Assembly: GCF_013363995.1 (NCBI RefSeq)
Contig: NZ_JABWGO010000011.1
Location: 290,510-354,509, forward strand
DNA: 64,000 bases
Origin: Nonomuraea rhodomycinica
GTDB taxonomy: Bacteria; Actinomycetota; Actinomycetes; Streptosporangiales; Streptosporangiaceae
Direction of reading: 5' to 3'
The translations under genes and the position numbers were made by a program. Below the pieces are notes generated by a model. It did not search any database, was not told where the DNA came from, and worked only from the letters and a program-made list of their open reading frames with translations. This document shows, one piece after another, positions 41,076 to 52,900 of the stretch (its first letter is position 1; each line of letters opens with the position of its first letter).

Positions 41076-41879
41076 ATGGCGGCGCGGACGGCGGTGGCGG
41101 CGCTCACCATGGCGGCGCTGACGCTGGGGGCGGGCTGCGGCACCAGGTCCACGCCCCCCGTCGCCGCCCCGCGCCCGCCCGTCGTCGCCGACCCCGGTGT
41201 GCTCGCCCGCCGCCTGGCCGCCGTCCAGCCCGACTGGCCCGCCCGCCGCGTGGTCGACTGCCGGCGGCGCAAGTGCGTCGCGCTCACCTTCGACGACGGG
41301 CCCGGCCCGTACACCGGCAAGCTGCTCGACCTGCTGCGCGACCGGCACGTGCGGGCCACGTTCTTCGTGCTCGGCGAGATGGTGGCCGCCGACCACGCCG
41401 GGTTCCTCCGCCGCATGGTGGAGGACGGGCACGAGCTGGGCAACCACACCTGGAGCCACCCGCCGCTGACCGCCATGTCCGACGAACGGCTCAGGAGCGA
41501 GCTGGCCGACACCGAGGCCGTCGTGCAACGGACCACCGGGGTGCGCATGCGGCTCATGCGGCCGCCGTACGGGGCGACGGACGCCCGCGTCGCCGAGCAG
41601 GCCCGCCTGGAGGGGCTGGCGCAGATCCTGTGGAGCGTCGACACCCTCGACTGGCGCGACCGCGACCCCGGGATCGTGGCCCGCCGCGCCGGCGCCGCGC
41701 CCCCCGGCTCCATCGTGCTCATGCACGACATCCACCCGACCAGCGTCGCGGCGGTGCCCCGGGTGCTGGACACGCTGGCGAGCAAGGGCTACCGCTTCGT
41801 CACGGTGTCGGAGCTGTACGGCAGGGCGCCGCTGCCGGGCCGGACGTACACCGGCGTGGAGAACCCGAAGGAGCGGTGA
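41076..41879 (+). CDS. polysaccharide deacetylase (NodB domain), secreted
   Basis: A 267-residue exported NodB-family deacetylase, likely acting on peptidoglycan or another wall glycan. Signal sequence MAARTAVAALTMAALTLGAG with a cysteine at residue 21 that makes a poor lipobox. Catalytic motifs: VALTFDDGPGPYTG (metal-binding and base aspartates), ELGNHTWSH (zinc histidines), RPPYGATD and GSIVLMHDIHPTS. ATG 41076 gives a proper signal peptide. Confidence 0.93.
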   Translation: MAARTAVAALTMAALTLGAGCGTRSTPPVAAPRPPVVADPGVLARRLAAVQPDWPARRVVDCRRRKCVALTFDDGPGPYTGKLLDLLRDRHVRATFFVLGEMVAADHAGFLRRMVEDGHELGNHTWSHPPLTAMSDERLRSELADTEAVVQRTTGVRMRLMRPPYGATDARVAEQARLEGLAQILWSVDTLDWRDRDPGIVARRAGAAPPGSIVLMHDIHPTSVAAVPRVLDTLASKGYRFVTVSELYGRAPLPGRTYTGVENPKER

Positions 41880-41912
41880 GGGGTTGTCGGTGGGACGTGG
41901 CAGGCTGGCCCC

Positions 41913-42566
41913 ATGGGTTTCACCGGCTTCCCCGACGAGGCGTTCGTCTTCTACGAGGGCCTTGAGGCGGACAACACGAAGACGTACTTCACCCGGCACC
42001 GCCACCTCTACGAGGACGCGGTGCGGGCGCCCATGCTCGCGCTGACCGAGGAGCTGGCCGCCGAGTTCGGGCAGGCCCACCTGTTCCGGCCGCACCGCGA
42101 CGTCCGCTTCGCCAAGGACAAGTCGCCGTACAAGACCCACCAGGGCGCCTTCGTCGACCGCATGCCGGGCATCGGGCTGTACGTCCAGATCGGCGCCGAC
42201 GGGCTCTTCACTGCGGGCGGCTGCTACACCCAGGCGCCCGACCAGATCGCCCGCTACCGCGCGGCCGTCGCCGAGGACCTGTCGGGCGAGCCGCTGGAGG
42301 CCGTGGTCGCCGAGCTGCTGGCGGCCGGTTACGAGCAGGGCGGCGACCGGCTGAAGACCCGGCCCCGCGACTACCCGCCCGACCATCCGCGCATCGACCT
42401 GCTCCGCCATCGCTCGCTGCACGCCGGCCGCCGCTTCCCGCCGGAGCCGTGGATCCACACGAAGGAGGTCGTGGAGCGGGTGCGCGAGAGCTGGCGGGCG
42501 TACGCGCCGCTGGTCGACTGGCTGGCCACGCACGTACGGGGGAGCGAGCTGCCCCGCCGCCGCTGA
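41913..42566 (+). CDS. DUF2461 family protein
   Basis: A 217-residue protein of the DUF2461 (TIGR02453) family: FPDEAFVFYEGLEADNTKTY at the N-terminus, FRPHRDVRFAKDKSPYKTHQ and LYVQIGADGLFTAGGCYTQA in the middle. Found across bacteria and fungi; biochemical role unknown. ATG 41913. Stand-alone; upstream deacetylase ends 34 bp before. Confidence 0.9.
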   Translation: MGFTGFPDEAFVFYEGLEADNTKTYFTRHRHLYEDAVRAPMLALTEELAAEFGQAHLFRPHRDVRFAKDKSPYKTHQGAFVDRMPGIGLYVQIGADGLFTAGGCYTQAPDQIARYRAAVAEDLSGEPLEAVVAELLAAGYEQGGDRLKTRPRDYPPDHPRIDLLRHRSLHAGRRFPPEPWIHTKEVVERVRESWRAYAPLVDWLATHVRGSELPRRR

Positions 42567-42758
42567 CCGGACCCGCCACCGCCGCTGGGGCGGGATGATG
42601 GGGGATGTCAGGATCCGTCACGGCTTGTCGGAGAGGTGGCGGGGGAGCACGCCGTGCCCGCGCGACGGGCCGCGCCGAGGCGTGCCGGGGCGGTGACGGC
42701 AGGGAGAAGCGGGACAGCGTGAGGACGACGAACGGCGACGTCCCGCGACGCGGGCGGC

Positions 42759-42827
42759 ACGGCGTGACGGCGACGAGTGGCGGCGTCCGGCGGCATGGAC
42801 GCGGGAGCGGGACGGCGTGACGGCGAC
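42759..42827. repeat. two copies of ACGGCGTGACGGCGAC 53 bp apart
   Basis: The 16-mer occurs at 42759-42774 and 42812-42827; the following 25 bp are also alike (GGCGGCGTCCG versus GACGGCGTCCG), suggesting a 53-bp tandem duplication. The second copy contains the GTG start of the DUF2079 gene. The preceding 42567-42758 has no recognisable gene; it is GC-rich, with other GACGGCG fragments. Confidence 0.6.
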
Positions 42828-44295
42828 CGATGACGGCGTCCGCGCGGCGGAGCGGCCGGAGCGGCCGGAGCGGCGGGATCGGTGGGTCCTGGCGGCGATC
42901 ACGGTGGTGGCGGCCCTGCTGTACGGCGCGGTCTCGTTCGTGCGGTTCGCGGGCTTCCGGGCCGGGGCGTACGACCTGGTGATCTTCGATCAGGCGGTCC
43001 GGTCCTACTCGCGGCTCGGCCTGCCGGTGGCCGTGATCAAGGGTGTCCACAACGACTTCGGGCCCGGCTTCACCGTGCTCGGCGACCACTGGTCGCCCGT
43101 CCTGGCCGTGCTCGCGCCCCTCTACTGGATCCACGACGGCCCCGCCACGCTGCTCCTCGCGCAGGCCGTGCTGCTGGCGGCGGCGGCCGTGCCGCTGTGG
43201 GTGTTCACCCGGCGCGCCCTGGGCGTGCGCGCCGCGCACCTCGTGGCCGTCGCGTACGCGCTGTCGTGGCCGGTCGTGGAGACGGCGGCGTTCGACTTCC
43301 ACGAGGCCGCGTTCGCGCCCCTGCTCACCGGCCTGCTGCTCGAACGGTGGCAGGCGGGGCGGCGCGCCCATGTCGTGCTCGCCGCCCTGGCGCTGCTGTG
43401 CGTCAAGGAGGACATGGGGCTGCTCGTCGCCGGGTTCGGCGTGGTGCTGCTCGGCCGGCGCGGGTGGCGGGCGCTGGGCGCGGCCCTGGCGGCCGGCGGG
43501 CTCGCGGCCACGTGGCTGGCCTCGCAGGTGCTGATCCCGCTGTTCGGCGGGCGGGCCGACTACTACTGGGCGTACGGCGCGCTGGGTGCGGACGCCGGGG
43601 CCGCCGCCCGCACCGCGCTGACCGACCCGCTGGCGGTGGTGGCGCAGCTCGGCAGCCCGCCCGTGAAACTGCTCACGCTGGTCCTGCTGCTCGGCGTCAC
43701 GCTGCTGGCGGCGCCGGGGTCGCCGATCCTGCTCGTGGCGGCGCCCCTGCTGGCCGAGCGCATGCTGGCCAGCTCCTTCCCCAACTGGTGGGTGCCGGAG
43801 TACCACTACAACGCGTTCGTCGTGGTCGTCGTCCTCGCGGCGGGCGTGGACGCGATCCGCCGCCTGCGCGACCGCCTGGAGGCGCGACGGGCGCCCTGGG
43901 GCGCGCGGCTGGCGCGGGCGTGGGCGGTCGGCGTGGTGGCGTTCGCGGTCGCGACCGTGCCGTTCTTCGCGCTGGCCGACCTGGCCGACCCCGCCTCCTA
44001 CCGGCGCGACGCGCGGGAGAGCGCCGCCGCCGCGGCCGTGGCCGCCGTGCCGGACGGCGCGCTGGTCGAGGCCGCCAACAACCTCGCCCCCGCGCTGTCC
44101 GGCCGCGCCACCGTGCTGCTGTGGGACCGCACCCCGCGCCGGGCGCCGTGGGTGGTGGCCGTGGTGGACCGCCGCACGTTCCCGTTCCCGGACGTGGAGG
44201 AGCAGCAGGCCCGCGTGCGGACGCTGCTCGAGCAGGGCTACCGGGTACGGTTCTCCGCGGCCGGCTACGTGGTGCTGTCCTCGGCGACGGGCTAG
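42817..44295 (+). CDS. DUF2079 multi-spanning membrane protein
   Basis: A 492-residue membrane protein with about ten helices. The N-terminal FDQAVRSYSRLGLPVAVIKG and the sequence ETAAFDFHEAAFAPLLTGLL fit DUF2079, a GT-C-like fold of unknown substrate common in actinobacteria. GTG 42817 lies within the second repeat copy; a GGAGCGGGACG sits upstream. It converges on the 845-residue membrane protein, with 27-bp repeats covering both ends. Confidence 0.85.
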   Translation: MTATDDGVRAAERPERPERRDRWVLAAITVVAALLYGAVSFVRFAGFRAGAYDLVIFDQAVRSYSRLGLPVAVIKGVHNDFGPGFTVLGDHWSPVLAVLAPLYWIHDGPATLLLAQAVLLAAAAVPLWVFTRRALGVRAAHLVAVAYALSWPVVETAAFDFHEAAFAPLLTGLLLERWQAGRRAHVVLAALALLCVKEDMGLLVAGFGVVLLGRRGWRALGAALAAGGLAATWLASQVLIPLFGGRADYYWAYGALGADAGAAARTALTDPLAVVAQLGSPPVKLLTLVLLLGVTLLAAPGSPILLVAAPLLAERMLASSFPNWWVPEYHYNAFVVVVVLAAGVDAIRRLRDRLEARRAPWGARLARAWAVGVVAFAVATVPFFALADLADPASYRRDARESAAAAAVAAVPDGALVEAANNLAPALSGRATVLLWDRTPRRAPWVVAVVDRRTFPFPDVEEQQARVRTLLEQGYRVRFSAAGYVVLSSATG

Positions 44296-44401
44296 CCCTG
44301 CCTGCAGGTCGAGGCGGGTCAGCCCTCCCTGCAGGTCGAGGCGGGTCAGCCCTGCCTGGAGGTCGAGGCGGCTTAGCCCTACCTGGAGGTCGAGGTGGTG
44401 A
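44294..44401. repeat. four-copy 27-bp tandem repeat between convergent genes
   Basis: Units 44294-44320, 44321-44347, 44348-44374 and 44375-44401, consensus AGCCCTGCCTGCAGGTCGAG plus GCGGGTC. Copies 1-2 and 3-4 are most alike. The first copy holds the DUF2079 stop; the last holds the stop of the minus-strand 845-residue protein, so the array sits over both 3' ends. The period is a multiple of three, so all frames remain open. Confidence 0.9.
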
Positions 44402-46916
44402 CCTGCTCGTCGCCCTTGAGGATGCGGTCCACCGTCTGCCCGGCCGCCGAGGTGGCGGCCGTGGTGACCGCCGCGATGAGCACCGCGAGCAGCGGCGTGG
44501 CCAGGCTGCGGACGCTGCGGATGTTGCGCACCCGCGCCCACGGCTCCCCGGCCAGGTGCATGAGCCGCCACTCCCAGTACAGCCCGAGCCCGATGCACAC
44601 CAGCGCCACCTCCCCGCCCACGATCGCCACCACCTGCACCTTGTCCAGGCCGCCGATGTCCGGCTCGACCAGCGTCGACAGGTAGCCGGACAGCTCGGTG
44701 GCCAGGGCGGCGGCCATGAGGTAGAGGGCCTTGGTCATGGGCTGGGTGCCGCGGATGCGGGGGTAGAAGTACCCGAACAGGAACCCGAAGGCGGGCAGCG
44801 CCAGCAGGTAGCGCATGTCGAACACGAAGCTGCTCAGGTCCACCCCGTTGGGCCGGCCGTACAGGAACGCGAACGGCAGGCTCAGCAGCAGGCTCACCAC
44901 GAAGCCGTACACGCCGTTCACCCACGGCGGGCAGCCGGCGGCGGTGGCGAAGGCGGTCTCCGGGTCGCGCCCGTGCAGGCGCAGCGCCTCCTCCAGGGCG
45001 TGCCGCCGCTCGTCGAAGTCCTCCATCGTCATCTCGCCCGCGCCGATCTTGCCCCGGCCGATGCGGTACAGCTCCTGCTCGGAGATCAGCAGCAGCCGCT
45101 TGTGCAGCGCGGCCCTGATCAGCTCGCGGTGCTCGTCGGGGGAGGTGGGCTCGACCACCGACGGGTGCGGGGTGACGAGCAGCCAGCGCGCCGCGAGCCA
45201 GGCCACGATCGAGGTGATCGACAGCAGCGGCAGCGGCACGTCGCTGTCGGCGATCGTGATGCTGCCGCGCGGCGTCAGGTACAGCACCATCAGCCCCGCG
45301 ATCATCGTGCCCTCGGCCGCCGGCAGGCTGATCGCGCGCACCGAGCCGCCGAAGCGGCGCAGCCGCAGCACCAGCAGCCCGAACCCGAGCAGCAGCAGGC
45401 CCAGTATGCCCCGCATCAGCGGGCTCAGCGGCAGGTCACCCAGCTTGGGCTCCACCCCGGGCGTGGCGAGGGGCAGGCTCCACGACCCGGCGTCCAGCCA
45501 CTCGGTCGGCCAGCCCTGCACCAGGAAGCTCACGACCACGGCCACCACGACGGCCCGTCTCGACCACTGCCGCGTGGCCACGGCGACCGCGGCGATGGGG
45601 ATGAGCGCCCAGCCCAGGGACAGCACGAGCCGCACGCTGTCGGGCGGGTAGACGCCGTCGGCCAGCGCCCGGGCCCACAGCGCGAGCGCCAGCAGCGCGA
45701 CCGCCGACCCGGCGGCGAACGCGGCCAGCCGTACCGCGACCATGCGGATGCCCAGGTCGGCGCTGAAGCCCACGGCGGAGCCGGCGGCGGCCAGCGCCGC
45801 GATCGCGGCGCCCGTCAGCAGCGTGCGGCCGGGGAGCTGCTCGTGCAGCCACGACCAGGACAGCATGCCCACGCTCAGCAGCACGCCGAGGCCCGTCACG
45901 CCCAGCACCTCGCGCACCGTCCACGGCGGGCTCGTCGGCAGCACCCGCCCGGCGTGCCAGACGGCCAGCGCCGGCACCGCGCCGAACAGGATCACGTACG
46001 CGAACGGCGTGAACTCCTTGACCACGAGCGGGATCAGCAGGGTCGGCGCGGCCAGCGCCAGGCCGATGGCGAACTCGCGGTTGGCCGTCTGCCGCCACCA
46101 GGCCAGGCCCATGGCCCGCAGGACGTACCAGGCGAGCACCACCGCGGTGCCGATGCCGAGCGCGGTCGCCCACGAGAAGTCGTCCTCCTCCTCGCGGTCG
46201 GGGAACCCGTAGGAGTCCTGGGCCAGCGTCACGCTCACCGGGTAGTACCCGACGGCGAACTCCAGCCGCTCCGGGTCCTCCCGCGACGGCCGCACACCCT
46301 GGACGCGCAGCGTCGTCCACTCGCCGGGGAACACCGTGACCGCGCGCCGCAGCACGATCAGCGGCCGGCCGGTGGGCGTACGGAAACCCAGCTCCATCAG
46401 CTCGCCGGGCTGGAGCTGGCGCAGCATCGTCACCCGGAACTCGACCGTGGTGTGCCCGGCGGAGGTGGTCAGGACGGGCGCGAGCCGCTTCGTCGGGGCG
46501 AGCACGGCGCCGAGCACCTTGATCGCGCCGAACCCGTCGTCGGTGAAGCGCTGAATGCCGCCGGGGAACTCGCTGCCCTGCCGCAGCGTCGCGACCAGCT
46601 CGTCGGCGGCGCGCATCCGCAGCCGGTGCGTGATCGTCACCTTGACCTGGGTCTGCCGCTCGTCGATGCGCCCGGCGGGCACGCCGGTCAGGTCGGCGCG
46701 GCTCGCCCGGCCCAGCACGACCTCGGTGGTGGCCTCACGTTGGGTCGCGAACTCGGCGGCGGTGCGCCCGGCCGTCAGCTCCCACGTGTCGGGGACCTCG
46801 GGGCCCGCCGGACGCGCGGGCGCGACGACCGGCCGGGCCGCCGCGACGCACCAGAGGATCGCCGCCAGCGAGACCATGGCCAGCCCGAACGCGACGACGA
46901 TCCGGAGCTTCCCCAC
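44379..46916 (-). CDS. large multi-spanning membrane protein of unknown function
   Basis: An 845-residue protein. Signal-like first helix (VVAFGLAMVSLAAILWCVAA), an extracytoplasmic beta-rich region of about 230 residues (VKVTITHRLRMRAADELVAT, FRVTMLRQLQPGELMELGFR), about nine central helices, a cytoplasmic helical segment (HKRLLLISEQELYRIGRGKI, near residue 610) and four final helices. Comparable large actinobacterial DUF-type membrane proteins exist, but I cannot name the family surely. ATG 46916. It is alone in its transcription unit. Its last six residues are encoded in the 27-bp repeat. Confidence 0.8.
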   Translation of the reverse strand: MGKLRIVVAFGLAMVSLAAILWCVAAARPVVAPARPAGPEVPDTWELTAGRTAAEFATQREATTEVVLGRASRADLTGVPAGRIDERQTQVKVTITHRLRMRAADELVATLRQGSEFPGGIQRFTDDGFGAIKVLGAVLAPTKRLAPVLTTSAGHTTVEFRVTMLRQLQPGELMELGFRTPTGRPLIVLRRAVTVFPGEWTTLRVQGVRPSREDPERLEFAVGYYPVSVTLAQDSYGFPDREEEDDFSWATALGIGTAVVLAWYVLRAMGLAWWRQTANREFAIGLALAAPTLLIPLVVKEFTPFAYVILFGAVPALAVWHAGRVLPTSPPWTVREVLGVTGLGVLLSVGMLSWSWLHEQLPGRTLLTGAAIAALAAAGSAVGFSADLGIRMVAVRLAAFAAGSAVALLALALWARALADGVYPPDSVRLVLSLGWALIPIAAVAVATRQWSRRAVVVAVVVSFLVQGWPTEWLDAGSWSLPLATPGVEPKLGDLPLSPLMRGILGLLLLGFGLLVLRLRRFGGSVRAISLPAAEGTMIAGLMVLYLTPRGSITIADSDVPLPLLSITSIVAWLAARWLLVTPHPSVVEPTSPDEHRELIRAALHKRLLLISEQELYRIGRGKIGAGEMTMEDFDERRHALEEALRLHGRDPETAFATAAGCPPWVNGVYGFVVSLLLSLPFAFLYGRPNGVDLSSFVFDMRYLLALPAFGFLFGYFYPRIRGTQPMTKALYLMAAALATELSGYLSTLVEPDIGGLDKVQVVAIVGGEVALVCIGLGLYWEWRLMHLAGEPWARVRNIRSVRSLATPLLAVLIAAVTTAATSAAGQTVDRILKGDEQVTTSTSR

Positions 46917-47075
46917 AGTCTGGATGATCCACGGGCAGGGCCGGATGTTCTGCGTACTGGGGTAACGGTGTGGTCACACCTGTCCGAACAGGGGGAGAAC
47001 CCGGCTGTCAGGACGCGGGTACGGGCCCCGCCGACCGGCCGGACGCGTCCACGTCCGGCCAGGTCACGCGGGGTG

Positions 47076-48926
<1,851 letters not shown>

Positions 48927-49108
48927 GATGACGTCTCGCTCTGTGTCGGTGGGGGCCGCCGCGCGATGTCGCGGCTCAGTCAAGTCTAGTTGATCCCTGG
49001 TCATGGCACGTGCGGACCGCTCTGCCGAGACGTACGACACTATCCCGGACCAACCGGGGCAGGCCTGGCGCGCGACGGGCGCCGTCGGCCAGAGGTACAT
49101 AGCGGGAT

Positions 49109-49120
49109 GCACAATTGTGC
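49109..49120. promoter_or_regulatory. perfect 12-bp palindrome between typA and the AMP-binding-like gene
   Basis: GCACAATTGTGC is a perfect palindrome in the divergent region 48927-49157, 38 bp before the next start codon. Likely operator of a dimeric regulator; the partner is unknown. Confidence 0.4.
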
Positions 49121-49157
49121 GCATGCCTCAGCCGTCTGGGGTCCCTACATTGTCGCC

Positions 49158-49904
49158 ATGACCTGGACGGAACTGGTTATGGGGGCCGCGGCCGAGCACG
49201 ACGGCGACCCGACGATGACCGACGTCCGCACGGGGGAGGTGCTGGCCCGCAGCGCGTTCGCGCGCCGCGTCACGCGCGTGGCGGGCGGGCTGCGCGCCCG
49301 CGGGCTCCGCTACGGCGAGCAGGTGCTGATCGACCTGCCGCTCGGCATCGAGCTGGCCGTCGCGGTCCACTCCGTCGTCTGGGCGGGCGGCGTGGCGGCG
49401 CTCCACCTGCGCGGCCCCGCCCGCATGATGATCGCCCAGCGCCTGCACGGCCCGGTCAGGGCCGACGTGGAGCACGTCTTCACCGTGGAGCCGTCACCGG
49501 GCGCGAAGCCGTTCGCCGACCTGGAGGGCGAGCGCACGGTCGACTTCGGGCCGCTGTGCGGCCCCGCGCTGGTCCTGTACAGCGGGCGGACCCTGCGGCT
49601 GGAGGAGCTGACCGACCACCTGCGCGAGATCGACGAGGAGCTCCTGCTGGAGGAGTGGGACACCGTGCTCGCCGCGGTGAGCGACGACCCGTTCAAGGGG
49701 CTGTGGGTGGTGGACATCGCGATGACCGCGGGGTCCAGCGTGGTGATCGCGCAGGAGCCGTCGGTCCTCGGCTGCCGCATCCTGATCGCCGAGCACGCCG
49801 TCTCGGTCACGATCGCCCACCCCGAGCTGGCCCGCAAGCTCTCCGCCGATCCGGAACTACACGTTCTGGACGAAAGAGCGATCGTGAGGTCCCTCGGCCT
49901 CTGA
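49158..49904 (+). CDS. truncated adenylate-forming-domain protein (ANL N-terminal half)
   Basis: A 248-residue protein matching only the first half of an acyl-CoA synthetase/4-coumarate ligase: AFARRVTRVAGGLRARGLRY and EQVLIDLPLGIELAVAVHSV correspond to the start, while the ATP motif expected as TSGTTGLPKG appears as YSGRTLRLEEL (about residues 141-151). The C-terminal catalytic domain and later ATP motifs are absent. It may therefore bind a nucleotide-like ligand or be inactive; the actinobacterial TIGR03089 family is an alternative label. ATG 49158. Directly upstream of the LuxR-type regulator. Confidence 0.7.
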   Translation: MTWTELVMGAAAEHDGDPTMTDVRTGEVLARSAFARRVTRVAGGLRARGLRYGEQVLIDLPLGIELAVAVHSVVWAGGVAALHLRGPARMMIAQRLHGPVRADVEHVFTVEPSPGAKPFADLEGERTVDFGPLCGPALVLYSGRTLRLEELTDHLREIDEELLLEEWDTVLAAVSDDPFKGLWVVDIAMTAGSSVVIAQEPSVLGCRILIAEHAVSVTIAHPELARKLSADPELHVLDERAIVRSLGL

Positions 49905-49956
49905 GAAGTGCGACACTGTGGGAAACTGTGATCGTTCCGTGACGCAGGGTGACCAC

Positions 49957-52900
49957 ATGCCGCAGCCCCCCATGCACAACCTTCCTGCCGAACCCAACCG
50001 TTTCGTCGGTCGCGAACGCGACCTCGACGACCTGTGCGCCCTGCTCGGCGACCGGCGCGCCCGAGGCCCGTCGGAGGCGTGGCCCGTGGAGGCCGGGGCC
50101 GGAGGGGCGCTCGCGGTGCCGCGTCAGGGCGGCGGCGACGATCACGGGCGGCGCGACCGGCCGCAGCCGTCGGACGCCTTCGACCGGCTCGCCCTCGAAC
50201 GGGGCCTGCCGGGAGAGGACGGGGAGGACCACCGTCGCGAGGGAGGGGACGGCTGGGCGCGGCTGGTGACGCTGTGCGGGGTGGGCGGCATCGGCAAGAC
50301 CAGGCTGGCGCTGCGCGTGGCCGCCCGGCTCGTGCCGAGCCGCCCCGGAGGGGTCTGGCTGGTCGAGCTGGCCCGGGTCACCCGGCCCGAGCTGGTCGAG
50401 GGCGAGCTCGCCAGGGTGCTGGGCGTGCGCGAGGAGCCCGGCCGTCCGCTGCTCGACACCGTGACCGCCCGGCTGGGCGACACGCGCTGCCTGCTGGTGC
50501 TCGACAACTGCGAGCACCTGATCGACGCGTGCGCCCGGGTCAGCGCCGAGCTGGTGGCCTCGTGCCGGCACGTGGGGATCCTGGCGACCAGCCGCGAGCC
50601 GCTCCGCATCACGGGAGAGATCGTCTGGCGGGTGCCGCCCCTCGACCTGCCTCCGGCCGACGCCCTGCTCCCGCGCGCCCCGGCCGCGTCCCCGCCGGCC
50701 GACGCCCGCGCGGCCTGCCCCTCCCCGGCTCTGGCCGCCGCGGCCTCCGCCTCGTCCGCTCTCGGCAGGCTCCTGGTACGTGCCGCGCGGCCGGGGACGG
50801 ACGCCACGCCGGACGACGCCCTCCCGCGCGGCGCCATGTCCGCGGGCGGGGCTCCGGCGGACGGGGCTCCGCCCGGCCACGACGCGACCTCCGGGTGGGG
50901 CACGGTCCCCGCCGGGGTGGTCCTGTCCGGAGTCGGCTCCAGCGACGAGGCGCCCACGCCGGCGATCCCTCTTTCCGCTGCGGCGATCCCTCTTCCCGGG
51001 GCGGACGGGCCACCGGAAGGGGCCGCCGCGTTCGGACTCCAGGAGTACTGGGCCGGGCAGGACGAGGCCGGCGCGCCGTGGGCGGGGGCGTGCGCGAGCG
51101 GCCTGGAAGGCGACCCGCGGGCGGTCAGGAGCGTCTACGACGCCGAGGCCGTGCGGTTGTTCCGGGAGAGGGCCGCGGCCGCCGGGGCCCGGCTCGGCCC
51201 GGAGAGCCTGCCCGACATGGTGCGGCTCTGCCGGGCCCTCGACGGTCTCCCGCTCGCGCTGGAGCTGGCCGCCGCCCGGACGAGCCTGCTCACCCCCGGG
51301 CAGATCGTCGACCGCATCGACGACCGCTTCTCCCTGCTGACCACCGGCGGGCGCACCGCCCCCGAACGGCACCGCACGCTGCTGGCCACGATCGAGTGGA
51401 GCCACGACCTGCTCTCGCCGCGCGAGCAGGTGCTGCTGCGGCGGCTGTCGGTGTTCGCCGGCCCGTTCGAGCTGGAGCTCGCCGAACGGGTGTGCGCGCA
51501 GCCGCCCGTCTCCGAGACCGAGATCCTCGACCTGCTCGGCGGGCTGGTCGACAAGTCGCTGGTGCTGCGCGACGAGGGCCGGGGCCGCTACCGCCTGCTG
51601 GAGACGATCAAACGGTTCGCGGCGGGCCGGCTGCGCGAGGAGGGCGAGCGCGAGATGGTGCGCGCGCGCCATCTCGAAGTGCTGTGCGAGCTGCAGGAAC
51701 GCCACTTCCTGGAGGAACTGGTCGAGCCGCGCCTGCCGTGGGCGCGACGGCTGGCCGCCCTCGAGGCCGGACGCGCCCTGGCCGACGACCAGCGGGCGGC
51801 GCTCGACTGGGCGATCGAGTCCGGCGACGCGCGGCGCGGGCTGTGGCTGTGCTTCCACAGCACGAGCCTGCTGCCCGTCAGCGGCCCCACCGAGGTCGTC
51901 GGCTGGGTGGAACGGCTGCTCGCCCTTGACCTGGCCGAGGTGCCGGACGAGCAGGTGGCGCGGGCCAAGGCGTACCTCGCCTACGGCCTGGAGGCGCGCG
52001 ACGAGCTGGTCCGGGCGCTGGAGCTGGTCGCGCAGAGCATGGGGCGGCTCGGCGACGCGGGGCCGTTCCCGACGGGCGTGATGCACAGCCTGTGCGTCAT
52101 GGTGCTGCTGCGCCTGGGACGGCCGGACGAGGCGCTGCGCCACGCCCAGGAGGGGCTGGCGCTGGCCCGCGCCGCCGCCGACCCGTGGAACGAGGCGGCC
52201 GCCCTCGCCGGCCTGTCCGCGGTCGCGCTGGTCCGCGGCCGGTTGCGCGAGGCGCAGCGCCACGCCGAGGAGGCGTTCCTGCGGGCCCGCGAGCACGGCC
52301 ATCGCTGGATCATGGCCCGTACGGCGGCGCAGCTCGGCGCGGTGGCCGAGGCGCGCGGCGACCTGGTGACGGCCATGACCCACTACGAGAGGGCCGTGCC
52401 GTGGCTGCGGGAGCTGGGGTGCGGGCCGAGCAGCGGGGTCGATCTGTCCCGGTGCCTGGCCAGGATCGGCCGGGTGGCGGCCATGCTGGGCGAGTACGAC
52501 CTGGCGCGGGAGCGGCTGGCGGCGAGCCTGACGCTCAGCACGCGGGCCGGTGAACGCCGGGGGGTGGCCCGCTGCCTGGTCGGGCTGTCGGTGCTGGCCG
52601 AGGCCGAGGGCGACCTGGAGGGCGCGGTGCTGGCCGCCGCGGCGGCCTCAGCGCTGCGCGAGACGATCCGCCAGCGCTCCACCGGCACCCGGGTCGAGGA
52701 ACTGCTCACCCGGGCGGGAGCCAGGCTGGGGGAGGGGCGTACCGCCGCGTTGTGGGCGGGCGGCCGGGAGGCCGACCCCCTCGACGTCGCCGGACTCGTC
52801 CTGGCGGGCGGGAGAGGAGCCGAGCGGCCGGGGGCCCCGTTCGCCGGCCCGGCGGACGTGGCCGACGTGGCGGACGTGGTGGACGCGATCGAGCTGAGTG

